Assembly (NCBI GenBank): GCA_041576975.1
Contig: JBFGJY010000002.1
Span: 58,668-122,667 of the forward strand
Direction of reading: 5' to 3'
DNA length: 64,000 nt
Origin: JBFGJY01 sp041576975
GTDB lineage: Bacteria; Pseudomonadota; Gammaproteobacteria; UBA4575
The notes under the pieces are model-generated. The model made no database searches and was not told the origin of the DNA. It saw only the letters and a program-made list of their open reading frames with translations. Positions 9,112-17,407 of the stretch are shown piece by piece (positions within the stretch are counted from its first letter, which is position 1; every line of letters begins with the position of its first letter). The position numbers and the translations under genes are program-made.

Positions 9112-10488
9112 TTATGAGTAAATGATATCTGGAAGCCAGGTTGCCAATTCTGGAAAGTATGCGATTAATAGTAATGCAAAAACCTGTATTGCAATAAAGG
9201 GAGCAACACCACGATAGATTTGTTTGGTTTGAATTTCCTGTGGCGCGACTCCACGTAGATAAAATAAGGCAAATCCAAAAGGTGGAGTTAAAAAGGAAGT
9301 TTGTAAATTGATTGCAATCATTACACCAAGCCAAATTGGATCAACACCCAGACTTAATAATACTGGTCCTACAATAGGCACCACTACAAAGGTAATTTCA
9401 ATAAAATCTAGAATAAACCCAAGTAAAAACATCAATAGCATTACAATTGAGATTGCAGCAACTGCGCCGCCTGGTAGTTGAGTCAGAAGTGCATGCACAG
9501 CAGCATCGCCTTCATAACCACGAAACACCAAAGAGAAGATCGAGGCTCCAATAAAAATCATAAATACCATACAGGTAACACGTACTGATCTTTGCATTAC
9601 TTCCCGCAAGCACTTGAGATCAAGTCGACGATTAAGTAAGGCTAATAAAACTGCGCCGACTGCACCTACCGATGCTGCTTCAGTGGGAGTGGCGATGCCT
9701 TTAATGATAGATCCAAGAACCGCGACAATAAGTACAATGGGTGGTACCAATGCACGTAGTATACGTTTGACCCATGCAGATATATCAATGTCAGCATGCT
9801 TATTCATAACAGGCATGGCCTCGGGTTTAGTCCATGCTATAAACACTAAATACATTAAATATAGAACTACCAACAACAAACCAGGAATAATTGCACCAAC
9901 AAACAAATCACCTACTGAAACTGTATCGGGTGAAAAAATGCCTTGACTGAGTTGTGCCTGTTGATAGGCAGATGACAGCACATCACCTAGCAACACCAAT
10001 ATGATTGACGGTGGAATGATTTGGCCAAGTGTTCCAGAAGCACAAATCACCCCAGTAGAGATTTCCGCTTGATAGCCTTTTTTAAGCATTGTTGGTAGTG
10101 ATAGCAAGCCCATGGTTACTACCGTGGCACCTACAATACCTGTGCTGGCAGCAAGTAGCATGCCCACTAATACTACTGAAATTCCTAAACCGCCGTGCAA
10201 AGAACCGAATAAAGAGGCCATCGTATCGAGTAACTCGTCAGCGATTTTTGAGCGCTCTAACATAACACCCATAAACACAAATAGAGGAACTGCAATCAGT
10301 GTTTCATTTGTCATAATGCCAAACAAACGACTGGGGAAGGCTTGTAATATGGCGGGATCAAACACACCTGTAGCTATTCCCGCTACAGCAAAAAGCAGTG
10401 AAACGCCAGCAAGAGTAAATGCTACTGGGTAACCGAACAGCAATACAAAAATCACTGCAAGAAATAATAAAAACGCAATGATCGCCAT
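9112..10488 (-). CDS. TRAP transporter large permease DctM
   Basis: DctM is the 12-helix membrane subunit that moves the substrate together with sodium ions. The predicted 458-aa protein starts MAIIAFLLFLAVIFVLLFG, which matches the usual start of the family, so ATG at 10488 is preferred over an in-frame GTG 45 nt upstream that would overlap dctQ. Family motifs include IPLFVFMG-like APLFVFMGVMLERS, GIVGATVVTMGLLSLP, PPSIILVLLG near the first ion-site loop, and LQTSFLTPPFGFALFYLRG near the end. Spacing to the dctQ stop is 13 nt, so the two are one operon. thrB lies upstream in the same direction. Confidence 0.95.
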   Translation of the reverse strand: MAIIAFLLFLAVIFVLLFGYPVAFTLAGVSLLFAVAGIATGVFDPAILQAFPSRLFGIMTNETLIAVPLFVFMGVMLERSKIADELLDTMASLFGSLHGGLGISVVLVGMLLAASTGIVGATVVTMGLLSLPTMLKKGYQAEISTGVICASGTLGQIIPPSIILVLLGDVLSSAYQQAQLSQGIFSPDTVSVGDLFVGAIIPGLLLVVLYLMYLVFIAWTKPEAMPVMNKHADIDISAWVKRILRALVPPIVLIVAVLGSIIKGIATPTEAASVGAVGAVLLALLNRRLDLKCLREVMQRSVRVTCMVFMIFIGASIFSLVFRGYEGDAAVHALLTQLPGGAVAAISIVMLLMFLLGFILDFIEITFVVVPIVGPVLLSLGVDPIWLGVMIAINLQTSFLTPPFGFALFYLRGVAPQEIQTKQIYRGVAPFIAIQVFALLLIAYFPELATWLPDIIYS

Positions 10489-10501
10489 AATTGTTATTCT
10501 G

Positions 10502-11008
10502 TTACTTACGCCATGATAACCATGCATGTCCACATAGCGATAGGGCTTGCAGGAATAAAAGTATCGCCATGGCTGGCATAAGGGTTTTTAAGATATAAAC
10601 GAGCGGTAAGCCGCCTGCTTCACGAGACTTTTCTAATAATCCCCAGGAATCCATTACGTAATCGAAACTGATCCATGCAATGAATCCTGCAAAAGGTAAT
10701 AACAAAAATACACTACCAAAGAAATCAATTTTAGCTTTGTTCTGTAATGACATATCCTGGTAAAAGATATCAACGCGTACATGTTCATTATGTTTTAATG
10801 TATATGCACCTGCGATCATAAACACAAAAGCATGTAAATAAGTAATCGATTCCTGTAAAGCAATGCGACCAAAATCGAAACCGTAACGCATGACCACAAC
10901 TAAAAACGTTATTCCAACCATAGCCAGCACAAGCCAAGCTGTAAATTGGCCGATACGCTCATTTATTGTATCGATGCCAGTGCATAATTTTTCTATATTA
11001 ATTTTCAA
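10502..11008 (-). CDS. TRAP transporter small permease DctQ
   Basis: DctQ is the four-helix membrane subunit that pairs with DctM in TRAP transporters. The 168-aa protein has four hydrophobic segments and the family segment around the first helix pair (VVVMRYGFDFGRIALQESITYLHAFVFMIA), in which the RYxF-type and QE residues are typical. The gene begins 20 nt downstream of the thrB stop and is followed closely by dctM on the same strand. The receptor subunit is encoded from the other side, so the transporter is assembled from two convergent transcription units. Confidence 0.93.
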   Translation of the reverse strand: MKINIEKLCTGIDTINERIGQFTAWLVLAMVGITFLVVVMRYGFDFGRIALQESITYLHAFVFMIAGAYTLKHNEHVRVDIFYQDMSLQNKAKIDFFGSVFLLLPFAGFIAWISFDYVMDSWGLLEKSREAGGLPLVYILKTLMPAMAILLFLQALSLCGHAWLSWRK

Positions 11009-11028
11009 GTATTATTTTTGTGTTAATT

Positions 11029-11970
11029 TTAATGATCTAGGCTTGGTGTATTATTGATACGTGACTGCAAAATATTTTTAAATACATCAGGGTCTTTGAT
11101 GTGAGTAATTTCTCCATCTTTTGGAAAGATTAGGTCTTGTAGGCGCGACAACCAAAATCTAAGTGCCGCTGCACGCAACATATATTCCCAGCTATTGAAT
11201 TCTTGTTGCTGAAATTCGCGCTTTGTTCGGTAAGCATCAATAAGTACGTTATATAATTCAATATTTAGATCACCATTTTCGAGACTACACCAATCATTTA
11301 CAGTTACTGCTAAGTCATATAGTAGGTAATCGTTGCAGGCATAGTAAAAGTCGATAATGCCGGTGAGTGCATGGCCTTTAAACATTACATTGTCACGAAA
11401 TAAATCAGCATGGATTACACCATGAGGCAAATTCGAGGGTAATAGTTGCTTACGGTGATTTATTTCATGTTTGAGTAATTGTTGGTCACCTTTTGATAGT
11501 TGGTCCAGGACACGACCTGCAGTCTGTTCTGACCAAGCAATACCACGTGGGTTAGCTTGTACGCCATTAAATGATTCTCCAACAACATGCATCTGCGCTA
11601 AAGTATGCCCCACAGCAGCACAATGGGTGGTGGTTGGAGTAAGCACATTATGCCCCTCTAAACGTCGTACTATTGCAGCGGGCTTATCTTTTAACATGCG
11701 AACATAGTCGCCGTGCAAGTCGGCTATTGGATGCGCTGTTGGCATGCCATGGTCTGACAAGTGTGCCATTAAGGTTAAATAATAGGGGAGTGCGTCAAAT
11801 CCAAGCTCTTCGAAAATGGTTAACACAAATTCACCATTTTCAGTTGTCACAAAATAATTTGTGTTTTCAATACCCGCATTGATTCCTTCATAGCTTAATA
11901 AAGCACCTAAAGAATATTGCTTGAGAAAAACTTCAAGCTCTTGTTTCTCGATGTTTGTATAGACAGACAT
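11029..11970 (-). CDS. thrB: Homoserine kinase ThrB (aminoglycoside phosphotransferase fold)
   Basis: This enzyme phosphorylates L-homoserine with ATP, the next-to-last step of threonine synthesis. At 313 aa it is the APH-fold type found in Pseudomonas and many proteobacteria rather than the GHMP-fold enzyme of E. coli. Visible motifs are GIENTNYFV near residue 33, the catalytic loop VIHADLFRDNVMF (Asp as base) and the metal-binding IDFYYACNDYLLYDLA. It is divergent from polA, as in Pseudomonas. Downstream, dctQ starts after only 20 nt, so the kinase probably shares a transcript with TRAP membrane subunits. Confidence 0.93.
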   Translation of the reverse strand: MSVYTNIEKQELEVFLKQYSLGALLSYEGINAGIENTNYFVTTENGEFVLTIFEELGFDALPYYLTLMAHLSDHGMPTAHPIADLHGDYVRMLKDKPAAIVRRLEGHNVLTPTTTHCAAVGHTLAQMHVVGESFNGVQANPRGIAWSEQTAGRVLDQLSKGDQQLLKHEINHRKQLLPSNLPHGVIHADLFRDNVMFKGHALTGIIDFYYACNDYLLYDLAVTVNDWCSLENGDLNIELYNVLIDAYRTKREFQQQEFNSWEYMLRAAALRFWLSRLQDLIFPKDGEITHIKDPDVFKNILQSRINNTPSLDH

Positions 11971-12211
11971 ATTGCGTGATTATTGTTCTTGTTATTTCTG
12001 TCGTAGTACTAAAAAGTTTAAAATCTCGGAATTAGCTATAATTAAATTTCGCATGCATGACTTATTAGTCCCATCATGAAATTAAGTGAATAATTGAGAT
12101 ACCTGATCTAAGGTGTGGGAGTTCTCTACTACAATCCATGATAAAAATAGGTGTAATGATAACGTTCTACCCTAGCAACCACTAGTAATAGCTCCAAGTT
12201 GATTAAGCGTC

Positions 12212-14941
12212 ATGCCTAAAAAAAATTCACCTCCACTCATTTTGGTCGATGGTTCTTCGTATTTATATCGAGCTTTCCATGTACGAAATTTACAAGAACT
12301 TGCTACTTCATCCGGACAACCCACGGGTGTGGTATTTGGTGTCGTGAATATGCTCAAAAAGTTGCTCAGCGATGAGGCACCAAGTCATATCGCCGTAGTG
12401 TTTGATGCCAAAGGGAAGACCTTTAGGCATGAGCTTTACAAAGAGTACAAGGCCAATCGCCCACCCATGCCAGATGAATTGCAGGCACAAATCGAGCCGT
12501 TACATAAAATCATTCGTGCCTTGGGGTTGCCACTTATATCAGAACCGGGAGTTGAGGCGGATGATGTAATCGGAACGTTGGCAAAACAAGCAGTTAAAAA
12601 AGGATATGAGGTGTTGGTATCTACAAGCGATAAGGATATGGCGCAATTAGTCAATGATCACATTACTTTAGTCAATACCATGACCAATACAACTATGGAT
12701 GAATCCGGGGTCAATAAGAAATTCGGCGTCGCACCTTATCAAATTATCGATTATTTAGCGTTGATGGGAGATAAATCAGACAACATCCCTGGAGTGCCTA
12801 GTGTAGGACCTAAGACCGCTGCAAAATGGTTAAATGAATACGGTTCATTAGATGGATTAGTTAAAAATGCAGATGCAATTAGAGGCAAGGTAGGTGAAAA
12901 GCTACGCGAGCACCTTGAACAATTGCCTCTTGCCTCTGAGCTTACCACCATACGTTGTGATTTAAAACTTGATCACACCATCGATGATTTAAAAATTCTA
13001 TCATCTGATCCACAGCAATTAAAACAACTTTATACTGAGTTGGAATTTAAATCCTGGTTGAAAACACTTGATGTGGAAGAAGTCAAAGAGGAACAGAAAG
13101 AGTCTCTTGTAAGCACTAATAAGATTGAAAAGAAAAGTAACTACGAAGCCATACTTACTAAAAAAGATTTTAATCGTTGGTTAAAACGGCTTCAGCAAAC
13201 CGAGTTGGTAGCCTTTGATACCGAAACAGATAGTCTTGATTATATGCAGGCAAATGTTGTGGGGTTGTCATTTGCAGTCACACCAGGTGAAGCTGCGTAT
13301 GTACCTTTTGCACATTGTTATCCTGGTGCCCCAAAGCAATTAGATCGTGCTGAGATACTGGCGAAACTTGAACCAATATTGAATGCAAAACAGGCAAAGA
13401 TTATTGGGCATAATTTAAAATATGATCGCAGTGTCTTGTTAAATCACAATATTCACTTAGATGGCATACAGCATGACACCATGTTGCAATCCTATGTCTG
13501 CAACTCAGTAGCGAGTCGGCACGACCTTGATACCTTGTGTGAAAAATATTTGAACCATACCAATATACATTTTGAAGATGTTGCAGGTAAAGGCGCTAAT
13601 CAAATTACCTTTGATCAAGTAGAGTTGGAAAAAGCCGTTGAATACGCTGCCGAAGACGCAGATATGGTGTTACGACTACACCAAATCTTTTGGGCTGAGT
13701 TAGAGCAAAAAGCCAAGCAAAAAGAATTATATTTAAGTATTGAGTTGCCAATGTTGAAAGTGCTTTCGAACATTGAACGCAATGGTGTATTGGTTGATGC
13801 CGAGCAATTAGGCAAACAAAGCAAGCAACTTAGTGAAAGAGTACGGGAGGTAGAAAAACAAGCATTTGAACTTGCCGGTGAGAGTTTTAATTTGGGTTCT
13901 CCCAAACAAATACAAGAAATTTTATTTGAAAAACAAGGTTTACCAATAATCCGTAAAACACCAAAGGGCCAACCCTCAACCGCCGAAGATGTACTACAGG
14001 AATTAGCTGTAGATTACCCCCTGCCTAAATTGTTACTTGAACATCGCACGCTGAGTAAACTTAAATCAACCTATACGGATAAGCTGCCTACATTAATCAA
14101 TACCAAAACCAAACGCATACATACCTCCTATCATCAAGCGGTTGCTTCCACAGGGCGCTTGTCCTCTTCCGATCCAAATTTGCAAAATATTCCGATTCGC
14201 ACAGATGAAGGTAGGCGTATACGTCAGGCATTTGTTGCGCCAACAGGTTACCAAATACTAGCAGCAGATTATTCTCAAATTGAATTACGCATCATGGCGC
14301 ACTTATCGCAAGATGAGAGACTTTGTGATGCCTTTGCACAAGGTGAGGACATACATCGAGCCACGGCAGCAGAAGTCTTTGCTCTACAACTCGATAAAGT
14401 TGAAGCAGAGCAACGCCGTGCAGCAAAAGCTATAAACTTTGGTTTGATCTATGGCATGTCGGCATTTGGTTTGGCACGCCAGTTGGGGATCACACGTACC
14501 GAGGCACAACAGTATGTAAGTCTATACTTTGAACGCTATCCTGGTGTAAAAAAATATATGGATAGCATACGCGAACAAGCGCGCGCTCAAGGCTATGTCG
14601 AAACATTATTTGGTAGACGACTTTATTTGCCAGATATTAATGATAAGAATGTACAACGTCGACAATATGCTGAGCGCACTGCGATTAATGCGCCCATGCA
14701 AGGTACTGCTGCCGATATTATTAAACGCGCCATGATCCAAATAGATGATTGGATACAACCTGAACAACTGGATTGTAAAATGATTATGCAAGTCCATGAT
14801 GAGCTAGTTTTTGAGGTGCGCAGTGACAGTGCCGATTTAATTAAGCAAGCGGTTATTCAACGCATGGTAGCCGCTGTAGAGTTGACTGTGCCATTGGTCG
14901 TCGATGCAGCGGTTGGCAGTAACTGGGATGAGGCTCATTAG
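12212..14941 (+). CDS. polA: DNA polymerase I
   Basis: Pol I fills gaps and removes RNA primers during replication and repair. The 909-aa protein has all three domains. An N-terminal 5'-3' exonuclease carries LILVDGSSYLYRAF, VEADDVIGTLA and DKSDNIPGVPSVGPKTA. A 3'-5' proofreading domain appears intact: FDTETDSLD near residue 336, NLKYDRSVL, and YAAEDADMVLRLH. The polymerase domain has motif A ADYSQIELR near residue 685, motif B RRAAKAINFGLIYGMS and motif C QVHDELVFE. It is divergent from thrB with a 241-nt gap. The region downstream, up to engB, holds a small secreted protein gene and a predicted small RNA. Confidence 0.98.
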   Translation: MPKKNSPPLILVDGSSYLYRAFHVRNLQELATSSGQPTGVVFGVVNMLKKLLSDEAPSHIAVVFDAKGKTFRHELYKEYKANRPPMPDELQAQIEPLHKIIRALGLPLISEPGVEADDVIGTLAKQAVKKGYEVLVSTSDKDMAQLVNDHITLVNTMTNTTMDESGVNKKFGVAPYQIIDYLALMGDKSDNIPGVPSVGPKTAAKWLNEYGSLDGLVKNADAIRGKVGEKLREHLEQLPLASELTTIRCDLKLDHTIDDLKILSSDPQQLKQLYTELEFKSWLKTLDVEEVKEEQKESLVSTNKIEKKSNYEAILTKKDFNRWLKRLQQTELVAFDTETDSLDYMQANVVGLSFAVTPGEAAYVPFAHCYPGAPKQLDRAEILAKLEPILNAKQAKIIGHNLKYDRSVLLNHNIHLDGIQHDTMLQSYVCNSVASRHDLDTLCEKYLNHTNIHFEDVAGKGANQITFDQVELEKAVEYAAEDADMVLRLHQIFWAELEQKAKQKELYLSIELPMLKVLSNIERNGVLVDAEQLGKQSKQLSERVREVEKQAFELAGESFNLGSPKQIQEILFEKQGLPIIRKTPKGQPSTAEDVLQELAVDYPLPKLLLEHRTLSKLKSTYTDKLPTLINTKTKRIHTSYHQAVASTGRLSSSDPNLQNIPIRTDEGRRIRQAFVAPTGYQILAADYSQIELRIMAHLSQDERLCDAFAQGEDIHRATAAEVFALQLDKVEAEQRRAAKAINFGLIYGMSAFGLARQLGITRTEAQQYVSLYFERYPGVKKYMDSIREQARAQGYVETLFGRRLYLPDINDKNVQRRQYAERTAINAPMQGTAADIIKRAMIQIDDWIQPEQLDCKMIMQVHDELVFEVRSDSADLIKQAVIQRMVAAVELTVPLVVDAAVGSNWDEAH

Positions 14942-15269
14942 CACCTCTCCTAAATTGCATCTAGTGCGCTGATACTGTGTTGCTAACTTTTCTAAATGCT
15001 TATTTACTAACAAGTAAACTTCCCTTCTCGGAAAGTCTGCGCCTGGTCTTATGTGCAGAATCTATTGTATATCGGTTTTGAGAAGCAAAAACCGGCGAGC
15101 GCACGATCTATTATTTCGAGATGTGTTCTATTTCTCCCACTTATCTTTATAGTCAGGCCTTCTATCACGCCTCATGCGCATGAGGTAGTTGCATAAATAT
15201 AATTGTTTATTGAGTTGGAACATACAAGTTGGGCACATCTTGGACGTGCCCACGATTTAAGGGATTAAA
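14942..15269. other. Non-coding stretch downstream of polA with inverted repeats
   Basis: I see no credible gene in these 328 bases. Three inverted repeats stand out. A near-perfect hairpin lies at 15073-15094 (CGGTTTTG / CAAAAACCG, one bulged A), not followed by a T tract. A perfect 16-bp palindrome lies at 15170-15185. A 6-bp stem (GGGCAC / GTGCCC, 15231-15251) sits just ahead of the start of the next gene. The last could affect translation of that gene. No clear polA terminator is visible. Confidence 0.5.
15170..15185. promoter_or_regulatory. Perfect 16-bp palindrome, possible operator
   Basis: CCTCATGCGCATGAGG is a perfect palindrome with no loop, located 85 nt upstream of the start codon of the small secreted protein gene. 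Palindromes of this size often bind dimeric regulators. No known consensus is recognised, so the role is inferred only from symmetry and position. Confidence 0.35.
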
Positions 15270-15638
15270 ATGATAAGGAATATCATTAAAGCGGTTCTGT
15301 TTTTTGCTGTTGTAGTTTCTGCGAGCTCAGTTGCACATGTAGCCACAGCATTGGATTTAAGCCTAGAAAACAATTCATCTGACGACCCCTATCACCCATT
15401 TGCATGGACACCAGAGACGGTGCAACAGCCAAGCCGTCAAAATTCTAGATCCATGATAATGCAGCGTAGTAAAGGAAATTCACAAATGTCAGATACCGCA
15501 CAAAAAAAGTTCTCGCTAAAAGTATTCCAGGGCGACGGACTAGATGATTTACGTCGAAACCCAGATATCCACAATATGGTTATTTTGCCGGAAGAAGACA
15601 CGGAAGCTTATGGGATATGGCTAAAACAGAGATTCTAA
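15270..15638 (+). CDS. Small secreted protein of unknown function
   Basis: This 122-aa product starts with a clear Sec signal peptide (MIRNIIKAVLFFAVVVSASS, probable cleavage after a later ATA or VAHVATA segment). The mature part of about 94 residues is polar and has no family I recognise; its end (MVILPEEDTEAYGIWLKQRF) looks conserved-domain-like. A Shine-Dalgarno-like AAGGG precedes the ATG. A hairpin terminator begins at its stop codon, so it is monocistronic. Its position between polA and engB is unusual, since in relatives this gap normally contains only a small RNA. Confidence 0.75.
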   Translation: MIRNIIKAVLFFAVVVSASSVAHVATALDLSLENNSSDDPYHPFAWTPETVQQPSRQNSRSMIMQRSKGNSQMSDTAQKKFSLKVFQGDGLDDLRRNPDIHNMVILPEEDTEAYGIWLKQRF

Positions 15639-15682
15639 GCCTGCATAAAGTTAATTCATTTGAGCGAACTTTCAGGCTTTTT
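15638..15682 (+). terminator. Rho-independent terminator of the small secreted protein gene
   Basis: The stem AGCCTG (15638-15643) plus AAAGTT (15647-15652) pairs with AACTTT (15667-15672) plus CAGGCT (15673-15678), with a 3-nt bulge, and is followed by five T. It overlaps the stop codon of the upstream gene. Its descending arm contains the -35 element of the next predicted promoter, so terminator and promoter are superimposed. Confidence 0.75.
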
Positions 15683-15692
15683 GGTCATCTAA
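15666..15692 (+). promoter_or_regulatory. Sigma-E/AlgU-type promoter ahead of a predicted sRNA
   Basis: GAACTT (15666-15671), exactly 16 nt, then TCTAA (15688-15692). This matches the extracytoplasmic-stress sigma factor consensus (GAACTT, 16-17 nt, TCTGA or TCTAA) known from E. coli sigma-E and Pseudomonas AlgU. Transcription would start near 15698, at the first base of a short 5' hairpin. No housekeeping -35/-10 pair of similar quality is visible here. Confidence 0.65.
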
Positions 15693-15697
15693 TTATT

Positions 15698-15809
15698 AGC
15701 GCAACAGCGCTACCCGCTTCCCTCCCTTAGCGGGCATTTTTAGACTCGGGCTCCCCAACCGAGTCATTCTTAGCCCCGGTTTTTCCCATTTAACCGGGGC
15801 GCTTTTTTT
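15698..15809 (+). ncRNA. Predicted trans-acting small RNA in the polA-engB gap (Spot 42/ErsA position)
   Basis: About 112 nt with no reading frame folds into four consecutive hairpins. They are AGCGC/GCGCT at the very 5' end (15698-15711), CCCGCT/AGCGGG (15713-15734), GACTCGG/CCGAGTC (15743-15765) and GCCCCGG/CCGGGGC (15773-15800). The last is followed by GC and seven T, a strong plus-strand terminator. The loops of hairpins 2 to 4 are all C-rich (TCCCTCCCTT, GCTCCCCAA and a TTTCCCATTT-like loop), suited to pairing with purine-rich ribosome binding sites. In enterobacteria Spot 42, and in Pseudomonas the AlgU-dependent ErsA, occupy this same gap between polA and engB. Sequence identity with either was not tested. 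A cluster of plain terminators is the alternative, but only the last hairpin has a good T run. Confidence 0.65.
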
Positions 15810-15817
15810 GAACGCAA

Positions 15818-16432
15818 TCAATCATTCTCAATTAACGCTTCGGTTAGCCATGCAGATATCTTTTCTTGCGCCTGGGCAATACCAATTTGTTTGGTGCCTG
15901 AGAATACTTGGACACCACAATTGAAGCCCTGTTGCTCTAAACTCGATGTCACTTTAGTTAGAGTCTTCACCATATTGTTTCTATTTACTTTATCGACCTT
16001 GGTTAACAAGATATAGAGGGGCAGCTGATAATGTTCACTCCAGCGAATCATCGTCCAGTCAATTTCTGTGAGTGGATGCCGAATATCCATTAATAAAATC
16101 AAACCACATAATGCATGGCGATGAATCAAATATGTTTCCATTAAGCTCTGCCATTGTTGCTGCACTTTGGCAGGGGCTTTGGCATAGCCATAGCCAGGCA
16201 AATCTACGAGGCGAGAGTCGCCATCAAGCTTAAAAAAATTAATCATCTGTGTGCGTCCTGGTGCCTTGCTGGTGCGCGCGAGATTTTTTTGTCGGCAAAG
16301 TGCGTTGATCGCACTTGATTTGCCTGAATTTGAACGACCGCAAAAAGCTACTTCAGCACCACTGTCTGTAGGGAAGTCGATTACGGATGCGGCACTTTTT
16401 AAAAATCGCGCCTGTGAGAGTGAGATTTTCAT
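15818..16432 (-). CDS. engB: Ribosome biogenesis GTPase EngB (YihA/YsxC)
   Basis: EngB is an essential GTPase involved in assembling the large ribosomal subunit. The 204-aa protein has G1 GRSNSGKSSAI near residue 31, the G2 threonine around APGRTQ, G3 DLPGYG, G4 TKVDK and a late SGTKQIGI G5-like segment. Length fits the family. It converges on the predicted sRNA, with its stop only 9 nt from the sRNA terminator run. The gene is transcribed away from cytochrome c4. Confidence 0.96.
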   Translation of the reverse strand: MKISLSQARFLKSAASVIDFPTDSGAEVAFCGRSNSGKSSAINALCRQKNLARTSKAPGRTQMINFFKLDGDSRLVDLPGYGYAKAPAKVQQQWQSLMETYLIHRHALCGLILLMDIRHPLTEIDWTMIRWSEHYQLPLYILLTKVDKVNRNNMVKTLTKVTSSLEQQGFNCGVQVFSGTKQIGIAQAQEKISAWLTEALIEND

Positions 16433-16562
16433 TGAATAAATTGCAATTCACAGTAGGTAGATATTGCTGTAATAAAGTAGGTATTAATATATAAGCCTAT
16501 ACGCATTGATCAAACAATACTCGCGATTATTATTTTATAGGCATGATCTTTTGCGACGGCAT

Positions 16563-16592
16563 GGGCTTTGTGGTATACAAACAGCCCCTTTT
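16563..16592 (+). other. Hairpin with short T run upstream of cytochrome c4 gene
   Basis: GGGCT plus TTGT (16563-16571) pairs with ACAA and AGCCC (16577-16587, two bulged bases), followed by CTTTT. It lies about 80 nt upstream of the cytochrome start. It could be an attenuator, or part of a leader; the T run is too short to call it a terminator with confidence. Confidence 0.35.
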
Positions 16593-16668
16593 GCTAGGCC
16601 ATCACCGTATCGAAGCTAGGCTTTAATTATGTCGTATAAAACCTATTTTGTTGTAAGGAATTAGACGT

Positions 16669-17298
16669 ATGCTGAAACTGTGTAGTTGGTTAGTCGTTAG
16701 CTGTTTGTTAATTACTTGTGCTTACGCAGGCGGTGATCCGGAAGCTGGCAAACAGATATCTACTCCATGTGCGGCATGTCATGGTGCTGATGGAAACAGT
16801 GTTAATCCCGCCTGGCCAAAATTGGCAGGTCAGGGTGAGAAATATCTCGTCAATCAGCTGCAGTTGTTTAAAGAAAAAATTCGAGTAAATACACTGATGA
16901 ACCCACAAGCGGTAAACTTATCTGAGCAAGAAATGCAAGACTTGGCGGCATTTTATGCTAGCCAATCTCCTAGTATGGGTACTGCCGATCCTGAAAAAGA
17001 GTTTCAAGGCGAACAGTTATATGTCATTGGGGAAAAAATTTATCGTGGCGGGAATTCTGCAACCGGTGTACCTGCCTGCATGTCTTGCCATGCTCCCAAT
17101 GGTGTCGGTAATTCGGCAGCTAAATTTCCGCGTCTTGCAGGTCAGCATGCGATATATGTTGCAGCACAGTTGAGGGCATATCGCAGTGGAGCTAGATATC
17201 AAACCGATGATAATTTGAACATGATGAAAGATATCGCAAGCTATATGACAGAGACTGAAATAGACGCTGTTGCGGAGTATATCGCTGGACTACATTAG
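16669..17298 (+). CDS. Cytochrome c4, dihaem
   Basis: This periplasmic dihaem cytochrome carries electrons to terminal oxidases. The 209-aa precursor has a signal peptide ending near CAYAG. Two homologous haem domains follow, the first with CAACH near residue 36 and the second with CMSCH near residue 139. Conserved methionine ligands are expected in the MNPQAVNLS and MMKDIASYM segments. Motifs such as WPKLAGQGEKYLVNQL and FPRLAGQHAIYVAAQL show the internal duplication typical of c4. dsbA follows on the same strand, the order seen in Pseudomonas. Confidence 0.95.
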   Translation: MLKLCSWLVVSCLLITCAYAGGDPEAGKQISTPCAACHGADGNSVNPAWPKLAGQGEKYLVNQLQLFKEKIRVNTLMNPQAVNLSEQEMQDLAAFYASQSPSMGTADPEKEFQGEQLYVIGEKIYRGGNSATGVPACMSCHAPNGVGNSAAKFPRLAGQHAIYVAAQLRAYRSGARYQTDDNLNMMKDIASYMTETEIDAVAEYIAGLH

Positions 17299-17407
17299 AA
17301 TCAGAGCAATTTAGCCTGATAAACGGCATCAGCACTTGATACACCTGGCAGAACCATAGATACCATCTCGGGTCTAATAATCCATCACAAAACTTCGTGC
17401 TTTAAAA

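Noticed and set aside
9614..10432. Plus-strand frames of 110 and 106 codons opposite dctM.
   Set aside because: They are antisense shadows of an intact membrane protein gene with a strong family match.
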